From positions 27,361 to 91,360 of IMG/VR virus record IMGVR_UViG_3300017779_004709: a stretch of 64,000 nucleotides of DNA; one strand, 5' to 3'. The position numbers and the translations under genes are program-made. The notes below the pieces were generated by a model, which searched no databases, was not told where the DNA came from, and saw only the letters and a program-made list of their open reading frames with translations. Shown here one piece after another: positions 7,663 to 15,150 of this stretch; position 1 is the first letter of the stretch; every line of letters starts with the position of its first letter. This DNA comes from a virus.

Positions 7663-8148
7663 ATGGCAAAGAAACCAGCGTCGTTTGAGTATAACGGCAC
7701 ACTTGTTAAAGTTTTAGATGGAGATACAATCGATTGTTATATTGATTTGGGTTTCGATTTAAAAATTAAAAAAAGAATTAGATATATGGGTATTGATACT
7801 TGGGAAAGTAGAACTCGTGATTTAGATGAAAAGAAAAAAGGACTAGCAGCCAAAGCTCGTAACAAAGAGTTATTAGAGGCTGGTACTTTCAAGATAGTTT
7901 CACATGGAACTGGTAAGTTCGGTAGAGTATTGGGTGAGATATTTGTTTCACCAGATGCAGTAGGACACGAAGTATCAGAAAATGTTGATAAATCATCTGA
8001 TGGATTGGTTAGTATTAATGATATACTGATCAATGAAGGACACGCTTACGAGTACGATGGTGGTAAGAAAAAGAAATTTGTCGCTGAAATACAAACAGAA
8101 AAGGCAGCTAAGAAAGAAGATTTAGTTGATAAACCAGCAGAGGAATAA
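7663..8148 (+). CDS. Thermonuclease (SNase-like nuclease)
   Basis: 161 residues of the staphylococcal nuclease fold, a Ca-dependent endonuclease family. Visible landmarks: VKVLDGDTIDCYID (Asp-containing calcium loop), RIRYMGIDTWESR with the catalytic Arg and Glu, GKFGRVLGEIF with the second catalytic Arg, and NDILINEGHAYEYDGG near the end. AGGAGAAATAAA precedes the ATG. No signal peptide, so it acts in the cytoplasm, plausibly on host DNA or RNA (inference). A short basic and acidic tail follows the core. Confidence 0.88.
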   Translation: MAKKPASFEYNGTLVKVLDGDTIDCYIDLGFDLKIKKRIRYMGIDTWESRTRDLDEKKKGLAAKARNKELLEAGTFKIVSHGTGKFGRVLGEIFVSPDAVGHEVSENVDKSSDGLVSINDILINEGHAYEYDGGKKKKFVAEIQTEKAAKKEDLVDKPAEE

Positions 8149-8149
8149 A

Positions 8150-8227
8150 ATGACATACGAAATAGTAGTAAGTTACTCTACTGAAAACACTACCCAGCTA
8201 TACAAGTATTATTACTGGGAAGAATAA
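8150..8227 (+). CDS. Very small putative protein, 25 aa
   Basis: ATG directly follows the thermonuclease stop (TAAAATG spacing). Reads MTYEIVVSYSTENTTQL and ends YKYYYWEE. Only its place in a tight run of small genes supports it; AGGAATAA upstream may serve as the binding site. Confidence 0.35.
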   Translation: MTYEIVVSYSTENTTQLYKYYYWEE

Positions 8228-8229
8228 AA

Positions 8230-8376
8230 ATGAATAAGTGGGATAGAGTAGAGAAGAAACCAAAAAGAATTAAGTATACCAAACAAGATGAACTTTTTGA
8301 TTATCTAAAAATGGGATTAATTATTTTGGTGGGATATCTATTCTTCCACTTTATAATAATGGGATGGACATTATGA
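8230..8376 (+). CDS. Small membrane protein, 48 aa
   Basis: A basic N-terminal half (VEKKPKRIKYTK) followed by a hydrophobic stretch MGLIILVGYLFFHFIIMGW, predicting one membrane helix with the N-terminus inside. GGGAAGAATAAAA lies just upstream. The next gene overlaps by four bases. Function unknown. Confidence 0.55.
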   Translation: MNKWDRVEKKPKRIKYTKQDELFDYLKMGLIILVGYLFFHFIIMGWTL

Positions 8377-8540
8377 AATATAAGGTTATAAAAGACTATC
8401 CAACAGCAAATGGTATTCTTTATAAAGATGAGTTAGTTAATGAAGCAGGTAACTCTACTTTAAAGGGGCATATCAGAGTTAAGGATAATATGGGCCGAAT
8501 TTGGTTCGTACCGAAACAAACAATAAAAAAAATAAAATAG
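8373..8540 (+). CDS. Small protein, 55 aa
   Basis: Coupled to the membrane protein by an ATGA overlap. Beta-rich sequence (KGHIRVKDNMGRIWFVPKQT) that resembles a small SH3-like barrel by pattern only. Last gene before the structured RNA region. Confidence 0.5.
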   Translation: MKYKVIKDYPTANGILYKDELVNEAGNSTLKGHIRVKDNMGRIWFVPKQTIKKIK

Positions 8541-8557
8541 CATAAAAAACCTATCGT

Positions 8558-8586
8558 TTGGGATTTTTTGTGTATATATATATTAT
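8558..8586 (+). promoter_or_regulatory. Candidate promoter for the structured RNA
   Basis: TTGGGA (8558-8563), a 17-base spacer and TATTAT (8581-8586) make a sigma70-like arrangement. It differs from the TTGACT/TAAGAT family. Transcription would begin near 8593, just before the folded region. Confidence 0.45.
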
Positions 8587-8592
8587 GTCTTT

Positions 8593-9163
8593 CGGGACAA
8601 AAGTTTTTTGACAAATTGAAAATGGAAAGTAGAGAGACTAATTATCTCTCTATGGGATTGACCGAACAATGAGTGACTTCGAAGCTCATAAGGTAATCCG
8701 CTCTTAGACTCGTGGTGAGTTGGTATTCGGGTAAATGTTCAAAATACCTTGCGACAGCATTAAGAGAATGTACTTTCAGATAAAATTAAGAACGCGATTC
8801 TTAGACCTTGTTATGGGTAAGGGTAAAACCGAAATCCCATCTTGTGACCGAATAAACTAAACTCAGAGAGTTAAGGTAATGGCACAGAGGTTGTACTCAC
8901 TTTGACGATGACTAACCATCATTGAGGAGAACCAAAGTAACTTTTGGGTGTTAGGTACAAGGTAAAAAAAATCTGAGTCTGAAAGTTGTAGGTATTCGCA
9001 AATCCTACATCCCCAAATTTTCATTTTTGGAAGGTATCTTTACAGATTGAAAAGATGAGAAGGGTGTTATTGTATTCCCTAACTTTCCATTTATTTAGGT
9101 GGTGAGGCTTTCTTACATATACCCGATAATTTTAATTATCTAAAACTCACCACCTTTTTTTTT
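8593..9163 (+). ncRNA. Large structured non-coding RNA, about 570 nt, no recognised family
   Basis: No credible gene fits between 8541 and 9272, yet + strand helices are dense. A closing helix pairs 8613-8623 with 9017-9027 (10 of 11 pairs). Inside, in order: TAGAGAGA/TCTCTCTA (8630-8652, eight pairs); GGATT/AATCC (8654-8699) enclosing ATGAG/CTCAT; CTCTTA/TAAGAG enclosing ACTC/GAGT and GGTATT/AATACC; TAAGAA/TTCTTA; ACCTT/AAGGT enclosing ATGGG/CCCAT and AACTC/GAGTT; TTGTAC/GTACAA enclosing CTCA/TGAG, GATG/CATC and ACCAAA/TTTGGGT-type pairs; TGTAGG/CCTACA. Two smaller hairpins (ATCTTT/AAAGAT, AGGG/CCCT) and a terminator follow. Hand count of 8641-8760 gives 51 of 120 G or C, higher than the neighbouring AT-rich genes. 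It may be a free RNA or a leader for the gp32-type gene. Confidence 0.75.
9097..9163 (+). terminator. Intrinsic terminator of the structured RNA
   Basis: AGGTGGTGAG (9097-9106) pairs with CTCACCACCT (9146-9155), ten perfect pairs, followed directly by a run of T (9155-9163). The loop holds a second hairpin GATAATT/AATTATC. This is the clearest terminator in the window. Confidence 0.85.
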
Positions 9164-9197
9164 AGCAAAAAATTTGTGTTGTTTTTAAAACAAACCA

Positions 9198-9205
9198 ATA
9201 CTTAT
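9198..9205 (+). promoter_or_regulatory. ATACTTAT box upstream of the gp32-type gene
   Basis: Exact ATACTTAT, 67 bases before ATG 9273 and 35 bases after the terminator. It is the only promoter-like element between that terminator and the ssDNA-binding protein gene. Confidence 0.4.
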
Positions 9206-9272
9206 AGTTGTACAGAAAAATATGTACAATTACAAAATAACAAATAAACATAAACAAATAAGGAGATAACAA

Positions 9273-10043
9273 ATGGATATTGAAGCCGTAAGAAAGCGAC
9301 TAAACCAGTTACAAACCTCAACTACAAGAACAACAAACTTGTGGAAACCTCAACCAGGAAAGACACAAATCCGTCTTTTACCTTACAAACTAAATCAAGA
9401 AGTTCCTTTTATCGAACTATTCTTTCATTATGATTTAGGTGGAAAGTCTTATCTTTCACCAATCTCATTTGGTAGACCAGATCCGATTGAAGAATTTGCT
9501 GAAAAACTAAAGTCAAGTGGAAATCGTGAAGATTGGAGACTTGGTAAGAAGTTAGAAGCAAAACTCAGAACTTTTGCACCAGTTTGTGTTCGTGGTGAAG
9601 AAAACCAAGGCTCTAAGTTTTGGGGATTTGGTAAAACCGTATATCAAGAACTACTATCAATTATAGCAGATCCTGATTATGGTGATATTAGTGATCCAGT
9701 TAATGGACGCGATGTAGTGGTTGAATTCCTAACAGCTGAAGAAACAGGAGCGTCGTTTCTTAAGACTAACATCCGTGTTAAACCAAACCAAACACCAGTT
9801 ACAGAAGATAAAGCAGTTTTATCTACATTACTTGATGACCAAAAAGATATCCGTGAGGTATATAATGAGTTAAGTTATGATGAACTTGCAGAAGCTTTAC
9901 AAGATTGGTTAAACCCAAGTGAAGATGGTGAAGATAAAGGCTCAGACAATTCCGTACCAGCATCAACAACAAAGAAATTAGAAAGTGCAGTAACAAACAC
10001 TTCTAATGTTAGTGATGCTTTTGATGACCTGTTTAATAAATAG
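9273..10043 (+). CDS. 32: Single-stranded DNA-binding protein (T4 gp32 type)
   Basis: 256 residues. Coats single-stranded DNA in replication and recombination. The N-terminal block KTQIRLLPYK, the OB-fold region with FWGFGKTVYQELLSIIADPDYGDISD, and an acidic C-terminal tail ending DAFDDLFNK follow the pattern of marine T4-like gp32; the tail is the usual site for contacting other replication proteins. T4 gp32 carries a zinc site that is not present here (a single Cys). AAGGAG lies six bases before the ATG. It is followed after 14 bases by uvsX. The structured RNA and its terminator lie just upstream, which recalls T4 gp32's control by its own mRNA leader, although the structures are different. 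Confidence 0.85.
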   Translation: MDIEAVRKRLNQLQTSTTRTTNLWKPQPGKTQIRLLPYKLNQEVPFIELFFHYDLGGKSYLSPISFGRPDPIEEFAEKLKSSGNREDWRLGKKLEAKLRTFAPVCVRGEENQGSKFWGFGKTVYQELLSIIADPDYGDISDPVNGRDVVVEFLTAEETGASFLKTNIRVKPNQTPVTEDKAVLSTLLDDQKDIREVYNELSYDELAEALQDWLNPSEDGEDKGSDNSVPASTTKKLESAVTNTSNVSDAFDDLFNK

Positions 10044-10057
10044 AAAAGGAGACATAT

Positions 10058-11164
10058 ATGTCTATATCAGCAAAAGATGAACTTGCACAAGTTCTTGCCG
10101 ATAACCTTAATAAGCAGTTCAAGGATACGAAAGTAGCCTATTTCTTAGATGGTTCAAATGCTACACCAACAGATGTAAAGGAATTTATATCAACTGGTTC
10201 ATCAATTTTAGATCTAGCAATCTCCAATCGTCCTAATGGTGGAATAGCCGTAGGACGAATTACGGAGATAAATGGTTTAGAATCAAGTGGTAAATCTCTA
10301 ATAGGAACTCACATTCTTTCAGAAACTCAGAAGAAAGGTGGTATAGCAGTTTATATCGATACCGAAACTTCTGTTAGTAGAGAATGGTTAGAAACTATTG
10401 GTGTTAATGTTCAAGACTTGTTATATCTTCATGTCGAAACCGTAGAAGATATATTTCAATGTATTGAAAACATTGTTACCAAGATTAGGGAATCAGATAG
10501 AGATAGGTTAGTTACAATCCTCGTGGATAGTTTAGCAGGGGCATCGACCAAAGTAGAGATGGAAGCCGATTTCGAGAAAGATGGATGGGCAACAAGTAAA
10601 GCAATTATCGTTTCTAAAGCGATGAGGAAGGTTACACAAATGATTGGTAGAGAAAGAATAGCTCTTGTCTTTACTAATCAACTCAGACAGAAACTCGGAG
10701 TAATGTTCGGTGATCCTTGGACAACAAGTGGTGGTAAGGCATTACCATTTCACTCATCAACTCGTATTCGTTTAAAGAATATGGGACAAATCAAAGATAC
10801 AGCAAAAAATGTATTGGGTATGAAAACTCGATGTCAGATTATCAAGAATCGTTTAGGCCCACCATTACGACATGCCGATTTCAATTTATACTTCGATAGT
10901 GGTATAGATGATATGGGAAGTTGGTTAACGGTCCTGAAAGAACACAAACTCTTGAAAGTTGCTGGAGCTTGGTACACTTTAGAATATAAAGGTAAGGATA
11001 TCAAATTTCAATCTAAAGACTTTGATAAGAAGTTGAAAGAAACTGATGGACTACAAGAACACCTTTATGATTTAATCTGTGAAGCATCCATACTGAAATA
11101 CCAATCAAAAGATTTAGGTATTGATGATGTGGTTTACACAGATGAAGTGATTGGTGATGAATAA
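10058..11164 (+). CDS. uvsX: UvsX/RecA-like recombinase
   Basis: 368 residues. Catalyses strand exchange on gp32-coated DNA in recombination-dependent replication. Walker A GLESSGKS at 73-80, the GGIAVGRITEI lead-in, IAVYIDTETSVSREWLE, a Walker B region TILVDSLAG, and ALVFTNQLRQK with the Gln of loop L2 context are all visible. AAAGGAG precedes the ATG. Length is close to T4 UvsX (about 390). The 5'-nuclease gene overlaps its 3' end by eight bases. Confidence 0.92.
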   Translation: MSISAKDELAQVLADNLNKQFKDTKVAYFLDGSNATPTDVKEFISTGSSILDLAISNRPNGGIAVGRITEINGLESSGKSLIGTHILSETQKKGGIAVYIDTETSVSREWLETIGVNVQDLLYLHVETVEDIFQCIENIVTKIRESDRDRLVTILVDSLAGASTKVEMEADFEKDGWATSKAIIVSKAMRKVTQMIGRERIALVFTNQLRQKLGVMFGDPWTTSGGKALPFHSSTRIRLKNMGQIKDTAKNVLGMKTRCQIIKNRLGPPLRHADFNLYFDSGIDDMGSWLTVLKEHKLLKVAGAWYTLEYKGKDIKFQSKDFDKKLKETDGLQEHLYDLICEASILKYQSKDLGIDDVVYTDEVIGDE

Positions 11165-12215
11165 TGGCAAATACCTTTCTATTCTTGACGAAATAAAGAA
11201 GCACGGCGGTGAAACTAACACATCAAATCCCAATGAAAAAGTACTGATAATAGATGGCTTAAATACCTTTATTAGAGTATTCTCAGTTATACCAACTACT
11301 AATGATGATGGAATTCACATTGGTGGAATAGTTGGTTTTCTTAAATCAGTTGGTTACGCAATTAAGATGTTAGCTCCTACCCGCACTATCATTACTTTTG
11401 ATGGTAAAGGTGGGAGTAACCGCCGCCGTAAACTTTATCCTGAATATAAAGCGAAACGAAGAACAGGCAAAATTAGACTCAATCGTGTAAACGATTTTGA
11501 AAATATCGAAGATGAACGACACTCAATGATGATGCAATTATCTCGTTGTGTGGAATACTTAGAGAAGTTACCTGTAAGTATAATGTCTATTGATGGTATT
11601 GAGGCAGATGACGCTATAGGATATGTATCAAAGCAAATATTACCAAATAGTAATGTTGTTATCATGTCCACCGATAAAGATTTCTTACAATTAGTAAATG
11701 ACAGAATTTCAGTTTGGTCACCTACTAAGAAGAAGTTGTATAATCCTGAAATGGTATTAGAGGAATATAATGTAACATCAGAAAATCTATTATTGAGTAG
11801 AGTTTTTGAAGGTGATACTTCCGATAATATAAAAGGGGTAAAAGGTATTGGTGCTAAAACCTTACTAAAACACTTTCCTGATTTAGGCACAGAAGGAAAG
11901 GTTATGTCGTATGATGATGTAATCAAAGAGGCACAGAAACATCAAGGAGAGAGATTTTACAATCTAATACTTGATAACCAAGACACCATAGATATTAATC
12001 ACAGATTGATGCAATTATCAGATGTGGATATTAGTGGTGGTGCTAAATTAAAGATTAACCGAATAGTAAATGGTAAGATACCTGAACTGAATAAAGTAAT
12101 CTTTCAGAAGATGTTTATTGAGGATAGAATGTTTGGTGCCTTACCAAATATGGATAGTTGGATAATGCAAACTTGGACTCAACTCAATAGGTTTGCTAAA
12201 ATAAACAATGGGTAG
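11157..12215 (+). CDS. rnh: 5'-3' exonuclease / RNase H (FEN family)
   Basis: 352 residues from ATG 11157, which overlaps the uvsX stop; TTG 11151 is a less likely start. Removes RNA primers and flaps during lagging-strand synthesis. Landmarks: VLIIDGLNTFIRVF (first metal Asp), TIITFDGKGGSNRRRKLYP, IEADDAIGYVS and VIMSTDKDF (acidic metal cluster), and the helix-hairpin-helix region GDTSDNIKGVKGIGAKTLLK. Somewhat longer than T4 RNase H (305). The position between uvsX and helicase fits a replication operon. Confidence 0.88.
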   Translation: MNNGKYLSILDEIKKHGGETNTSNPNEKVLIIDGLNTFIRVFSVIPTTNDDGIHIGGIVGFLKSVGYAIKMLAPTRTIITFDGKGGSNRRRKLYPEYKAKRRTGKIRLNRVNDFENIEDERHSMMMQLSRCVEYLEKLPVSIMSIDGIEADDAIGYVSKQILPNSNVVIMSTDKDFLQLVNDRISVWSPTKKKLYNPEMVLEEYNVTSENLLLSRVFEGDTSDNIKGVKGIGAKTLLKHFPDLGTEGKVMSYDDVIKEAQKHQGERFYNLILDNQDTIDINHRLMQLSDVDISGGAKLKINRIVNGKIPELNKVIFQKMFIEDRMFGALPNMDSWIMQTWTQLNRFAKINNG

Positions 12216-12390
12216 AAAAAAGAAATATTATACCGAAAAGGAAAAACTCGAAGCCCAACGAAAGTGGCAGATGGATCACTATGAGCGCAATAAAGAGAGG
12301 ATTCTAAAAAAGGCTAAAGAAAGGTATAGATTGAAAAAACTCGAAGAACGAAGAAGGGAAAAAAGGAGAAAAATGTATGGCGACCAGTAA
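12208..12390 (+). CDS. Small highly basic helical protein, 60 aa
   Basis: Almost entirely Lys, Arg and Glu, with heptad-like spacing (ERNKERILKKAKERYRLKK), suggesting a single charged helix or coiled coil that could bind nucleic acid. Overlaps the nuclease before by eight bases and the methyltransferase after by 14. Function unknown. Confidence 0.6.
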   Translation: MGRKKKYYTEKEKLEAQRKWQMDHYERNKERILKKAKERYRLKKLEERRREKRRKMYGDQ

Positions 12391-13693
12391 AACAATCAAT
12401 GGGGATTGTTTAGAGGAACTAAAGAAACTCGATGATAATTCAATAGATTTACTTTGTACAGATCCACCATACGGATATGGATTTATGGGGAAACATTGGG
12501 ATACATTTCAAGAAAAACAATCTACCAAATCCCAAACCGTAGGTTGGATGAGTCCTGGTATGAAGAAATCCACATATGGGATGAAAGAGTTTTTTGTTCC
12601 TATTTGGGAAGAAGCATTACGAGTACTAAAACCTGGTTCATTTTCATTCGTGATGAGTGCACCAAGAAGTGATGTTCAGATGGTTATGTTACAGACATTA
12701 CAAGAGGCAGGATTTGATGTTAGTTTCACACCAATCTATTGGACATATGCTACAGGTTTTCCAAAGGCTATGAATGTTGGTAAGAAAACCGAAAAGGAAA
12801 ATCTTGAAGGAAGTTACGCTGGATACCAACCAAAACCCGCTGTAGAAATCGTCATAGTCGCAATGAAACCATTAGACCAAAAAACTTATGTAGGTCAGGC
12901 ACTTAATAATCAAAAAGGTGTAACTTGGTTAGATGATTGTAGAATACCATTCGGTGATATGAACGATAAAGAACAATTTGATAAAGACAATGTGGCTGGA
13001 CAAGTGAACTTCGATGGTAGATACGAAAAGGATAGTGGTAAAATGTATGAAGGTGGTTGGGATAAACCTATGAGAAAAACCACCAAGAGAAAACCAAGAG
13101 AAGAAAATACGGTATTCAAGACAAGTGGATTTAAGAGTGAAGATAATGATACAGCGGAAGCATCACCATTTGGTAGATTTGCAGCAAACCTATTAATAAG
13201 TGATGATATATTAGAAAAAGATTTTAGTAGATTTTATAGTTTAGATTCGTGGTGGGAAGATAGATTGACTAAATTACCAGATGAAATTAAAAGAACATTT
13301 CCATTTTTAGCAGTTCCAAAACCAAGTAAATCAGAAAAGAATAATGGGTTGGGTAGATTTGAAAAACAAGAAAAAATATTTAATGGTCAAAGTGATAAAC
13401 CGAGTAAAGATATGAAAGGTGTGGAACAGAAATTCACAACACAACCATCAGCAAATAATCATCCAACCGTAAAACCAACAACCTTAATGAGCTACTTAAT
13501 TACACTTGGTAGTCGTAAAGGTGATGTCGTATTAGATCCATTCGCAGGTAGTGGAACAACAGCAATTAGTTGTGTGTTTTCAGAGCGAAATTACCTACTT
13601 ATTGAAAGAGAAAAAGAGTATTATAAAATACTAAAAGCTCGAATTAAGAAGGCAGAAAATCCTGCAGGAATCGTACAACATGAGTGGTTTTAA
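12377..13693 (+). CDS. DNA methyltransferase (N4/N6 amino-methyltransferase, beta-type order)
   Basis: 438 residues. Catalytic motif IV LLCTDPPYGYG is near the N-terminus and the SAM-binding motif I VLDPFAGSGTTAIS near the C-terminus, with HPTVKP just before it; this order defines the beta group of DNA amino-methyltransferases. The long middle part (about residues 90-340) would hold target recognition. AAGGAG lies eight bases before the ATG. No restriction enzyme gene is adjacent, so it is probably a solitary methylase protecting or marking phage DNA. DPPY suits N6-adenine methylation, but the base cannot be proven from sequence. Confidence 0.88.
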   Translation: MATSKTINGDCLEELKKLDDNSIDLLCTDPPYGYGFMGKHWDTFQEKQSTKSQTVGWMSPGMKKSTYGMKEFFVPIWEEALRVLKPGSFSFVMSAPRSDVQMVMLQTLQEAGFDVSFTPIYWTYATGFPKAMNVGKKTEKENLEGSYAGYQPKPAVEIVIVAMKPLDQKTYVGQALNNQKGVTWLDDCRIPFGDMNDKEQFDKDNVAGQVNFDGRYEKDSGKMYEGGWDKPMRKTTKRKPREENTVFKTSGFKSEDNDTAEASPFGRFAANLLISDDILEKDFSRFYSLDSWWEDRLTKLPDEIKRTFPFLAVPKPSKSEKNNGLGRFEKQEKIFNGQSDKPSKDMKGVEQKFTTQPSANNHPTVKPTTLMSYLITLGSRKGDVVLDPFAGSGTTAISCVFSERNYLLIEREKEYYKILKARIKKAENPAGIVQHEWF

Positions 13694-13695
13694 AA

Positions 13696-15063
13696 ATGAG
13701 TGATAAATCAACTTTATCCCAATTCGGTCATGTCTTTCAATCAAAGACAATATCATCTTTATTATCAGATAAGAAATTTATACAAACTATATCAGACATA
13801 CTTGAACCAGAGTATTTTGATAGTGATGCCAACAAATGGATATGTAAGGAAATAAGAGATTATTTCTTTGAGTATAAAACTCCACCAACACTTGAAGTGA
13901 TGAAAGTTAAGATTGATGATATGGAGAATGAGGTTTTACAAGTTTCAGTAGTGGAGAATCTCAAGGAAGCTTGGAGAAATGTAAAATCAACTGATTTAAA
14001 ATTTGTTCAAGAACAAACATTAGAGTTTTGTAAAAATCAAGTTATGAAACAGGCTATTATGAATAGTGTGGATTTGATTGAGGTTGGTCAATATGACCAA
14101 ATCAAAAAACTCGTGGATAATGCTATGAAGGCTGGTTCTGATAGAGATTTAGGACATGATTATATTATTGGAATAGAAGAAAGATTAACTCAATCATCAA
14201 GGGTTACGGTAAAAACAGGTTGGGATCCGATAGATGAGGTTATGGATGGTGGATTGGGTGCAGGAGAACTTGGAGTTGTAGTGGCACCAGCTGGTATTGG
14301 TAAGTCTTGGTGTTTACAAACAATTGGTTCTGCAGCAGTTAAAGAAGGATTGAATGTAGTTCATTATACTTTGGAGTTGAATGAGAATTATGTTGGACTT
14401 CGTTATGATACGGTTTTTAGTGGAGTTACCACATCAGATATACAATTTTATCAAGAGGATGTCAAGAAAAAAATAGACTCACTCAAGGGAACATTACTGA
14501 TTAAGTATTTCCCCACAAAAAGTGCTTCAGTTCAAACCTTAACTTCACATCTAAGTCAGATAGAAATTCAGAATCAAAAACCTGATTTAATATTAGTTGA
14601 TTATGCAGATATTCTTAAAGGTGTGGGTAGTGAGAAACGGCATGTATTAGAAAATATCTACGAGGATTTAAGAGGATTAGCAGGTGAATTAGATTGTCCA
14701 ATATGGACAGCCTCACAGGCAAATCGTAGTTCATTGGAAGAAGAAGTGATTGACGCTACAAAGGTCGCAGAAGCTTATAGTAAAGTAATGATAGCAGATT
14801 TTGTAGTATCGGTTAGTAGAAAAGTAGAGGATAAAATAGCAAACACAGGTAGGTTTCATGTAATAAAAAATAGATTCGGTCCTGATGGAATTACGTTTCC
14901 ATCAAGTATTAATACTAATATTGGTAAGATAGATGTTTATGAAGCCAATACACAAGATGGTCAAAGTACTCAAGGAAAAATGGATAACAGCCAAGAGTAT
15001 TTGAGAAAAACTTTAGCAAACAAATATAACAATTCTCAGAAAGATACCGATGGCTTCGAATAA
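13696..15063 (+). CDS. 41: Replicative DNA helicase (DnaB/gp41 type)
   Basis: 455 residues from ATG 13696; an in-frame GTG at 13684 is an alternative. Hexameric 5'-3' helicase at the fork. Walker A APAGIGKS at 197-204, Walker B DLILVDYADILKG, and IWTASQANRSS with the sensor Gln match the RecA-like core of DnaB/gp41. The N-terminal 150 residues are the expected helical primase-interacting domain. Length is near T4 gp41 (475). No gp61-type primase was recognised in this window. Confidence 0.88.
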   Translation: MSDKSTLSQFGHVFQSKTISSLLSDKKFIQTISDILEPEYFDSDANKWICKEIRDYFFEYKTPPTLEVMKVKIDDMENEVLQVSVVENLKEAWRNVKSTDLKFVQEQTLEFCKNQVMKQAIMNSVDLIEVGQYDQIKKLVDNAMKAGSDRDLGHDYIIGIEERLTQSSRVTVKTGWDPIDEVMDGGLGAGELGVVVAPAGIGKSWCLQTIGSAAVKEGLNVVHYTLELNENYVGLRYDTVFSGVTTSDIQFYQEDVKKKIDSLKGTLLIKYFPTKSASVQTLTSHLSQIEIQNQKPDLILVDYADILKGVGSEKRHVLENIYEDLRGLAGELDCPIWTASQANRSSLEEEVIDATKVAEAYSKVMIADFVVSVSRKVEDKIANTGRFHVIKNRFGPDGITFPSSINTNIGKIDVYEANTQDGQSTQGKMDNSQEYLRKTLANKYNNSQKDTDGFE

Positions 15064-15078
15064 AAATCTATATATATC

Positions 15079-15086
15079 ATACTTAT
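15079..15086 (+). promoter_or_regulatory. ATACTTAT box upstream of the ribonucleotide reductase gene
   Basis: Exact ATACTTAT within an AT-rich gap (TATATATATCATACTTATATGA), the motif starting 40 bases before ATG 15119 and 21 before the short frame at 15100. Confidence 0.4.
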
Positions 15087-15099
15087 ATGAGGTAAAGTT

Positions 15100-15150
15100 A
15101 TGGAAAGCAAATTAAAAAATGGGAGAAATCGTGAAGATGGAAAAGTTTAA
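15100..15150 (+). CDS. Possible 16-residue leader peptide overlapping the reductase start
   Basis: ATG 15100 has a better ribosome binding site (GAGG, seven bases away) than the reductase start itself. The frame reads MESKLKNGRNREDGKV and stops at 15148-15150, overlapping the first 32 bases of the reductase. It could couple translation onto the large gene, like the frame at 5120. It may also be chance. Confidence 0.35.
   Translation: MESKLKNGRNREDGKV

Noticed and set aside
8420-8614. Minus-strand frame of 64 codons across the start of the structured RNA
   Set aside because: It covers the candidate promoter and a small + strand gene, has no ribosome site, and reads as antisense low-complexity sequence.
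8541-9272. Group I or group II intron, RNase P RNA, tmRNA or tRNA in the gene-free region
   Set aside because: The flanking genes are not split halves of one gene. I see no group II domain V, no RNase P or tmRNA core motifs and no cloverleaf. The helices match none of these by eye.
12454-12672. 72-codon + strand frame inside the beta-type DNA methyltransferase
   Set aside because: It lies fully within the methyltransferase in another frame, with no ribosome site and no conserved motif.
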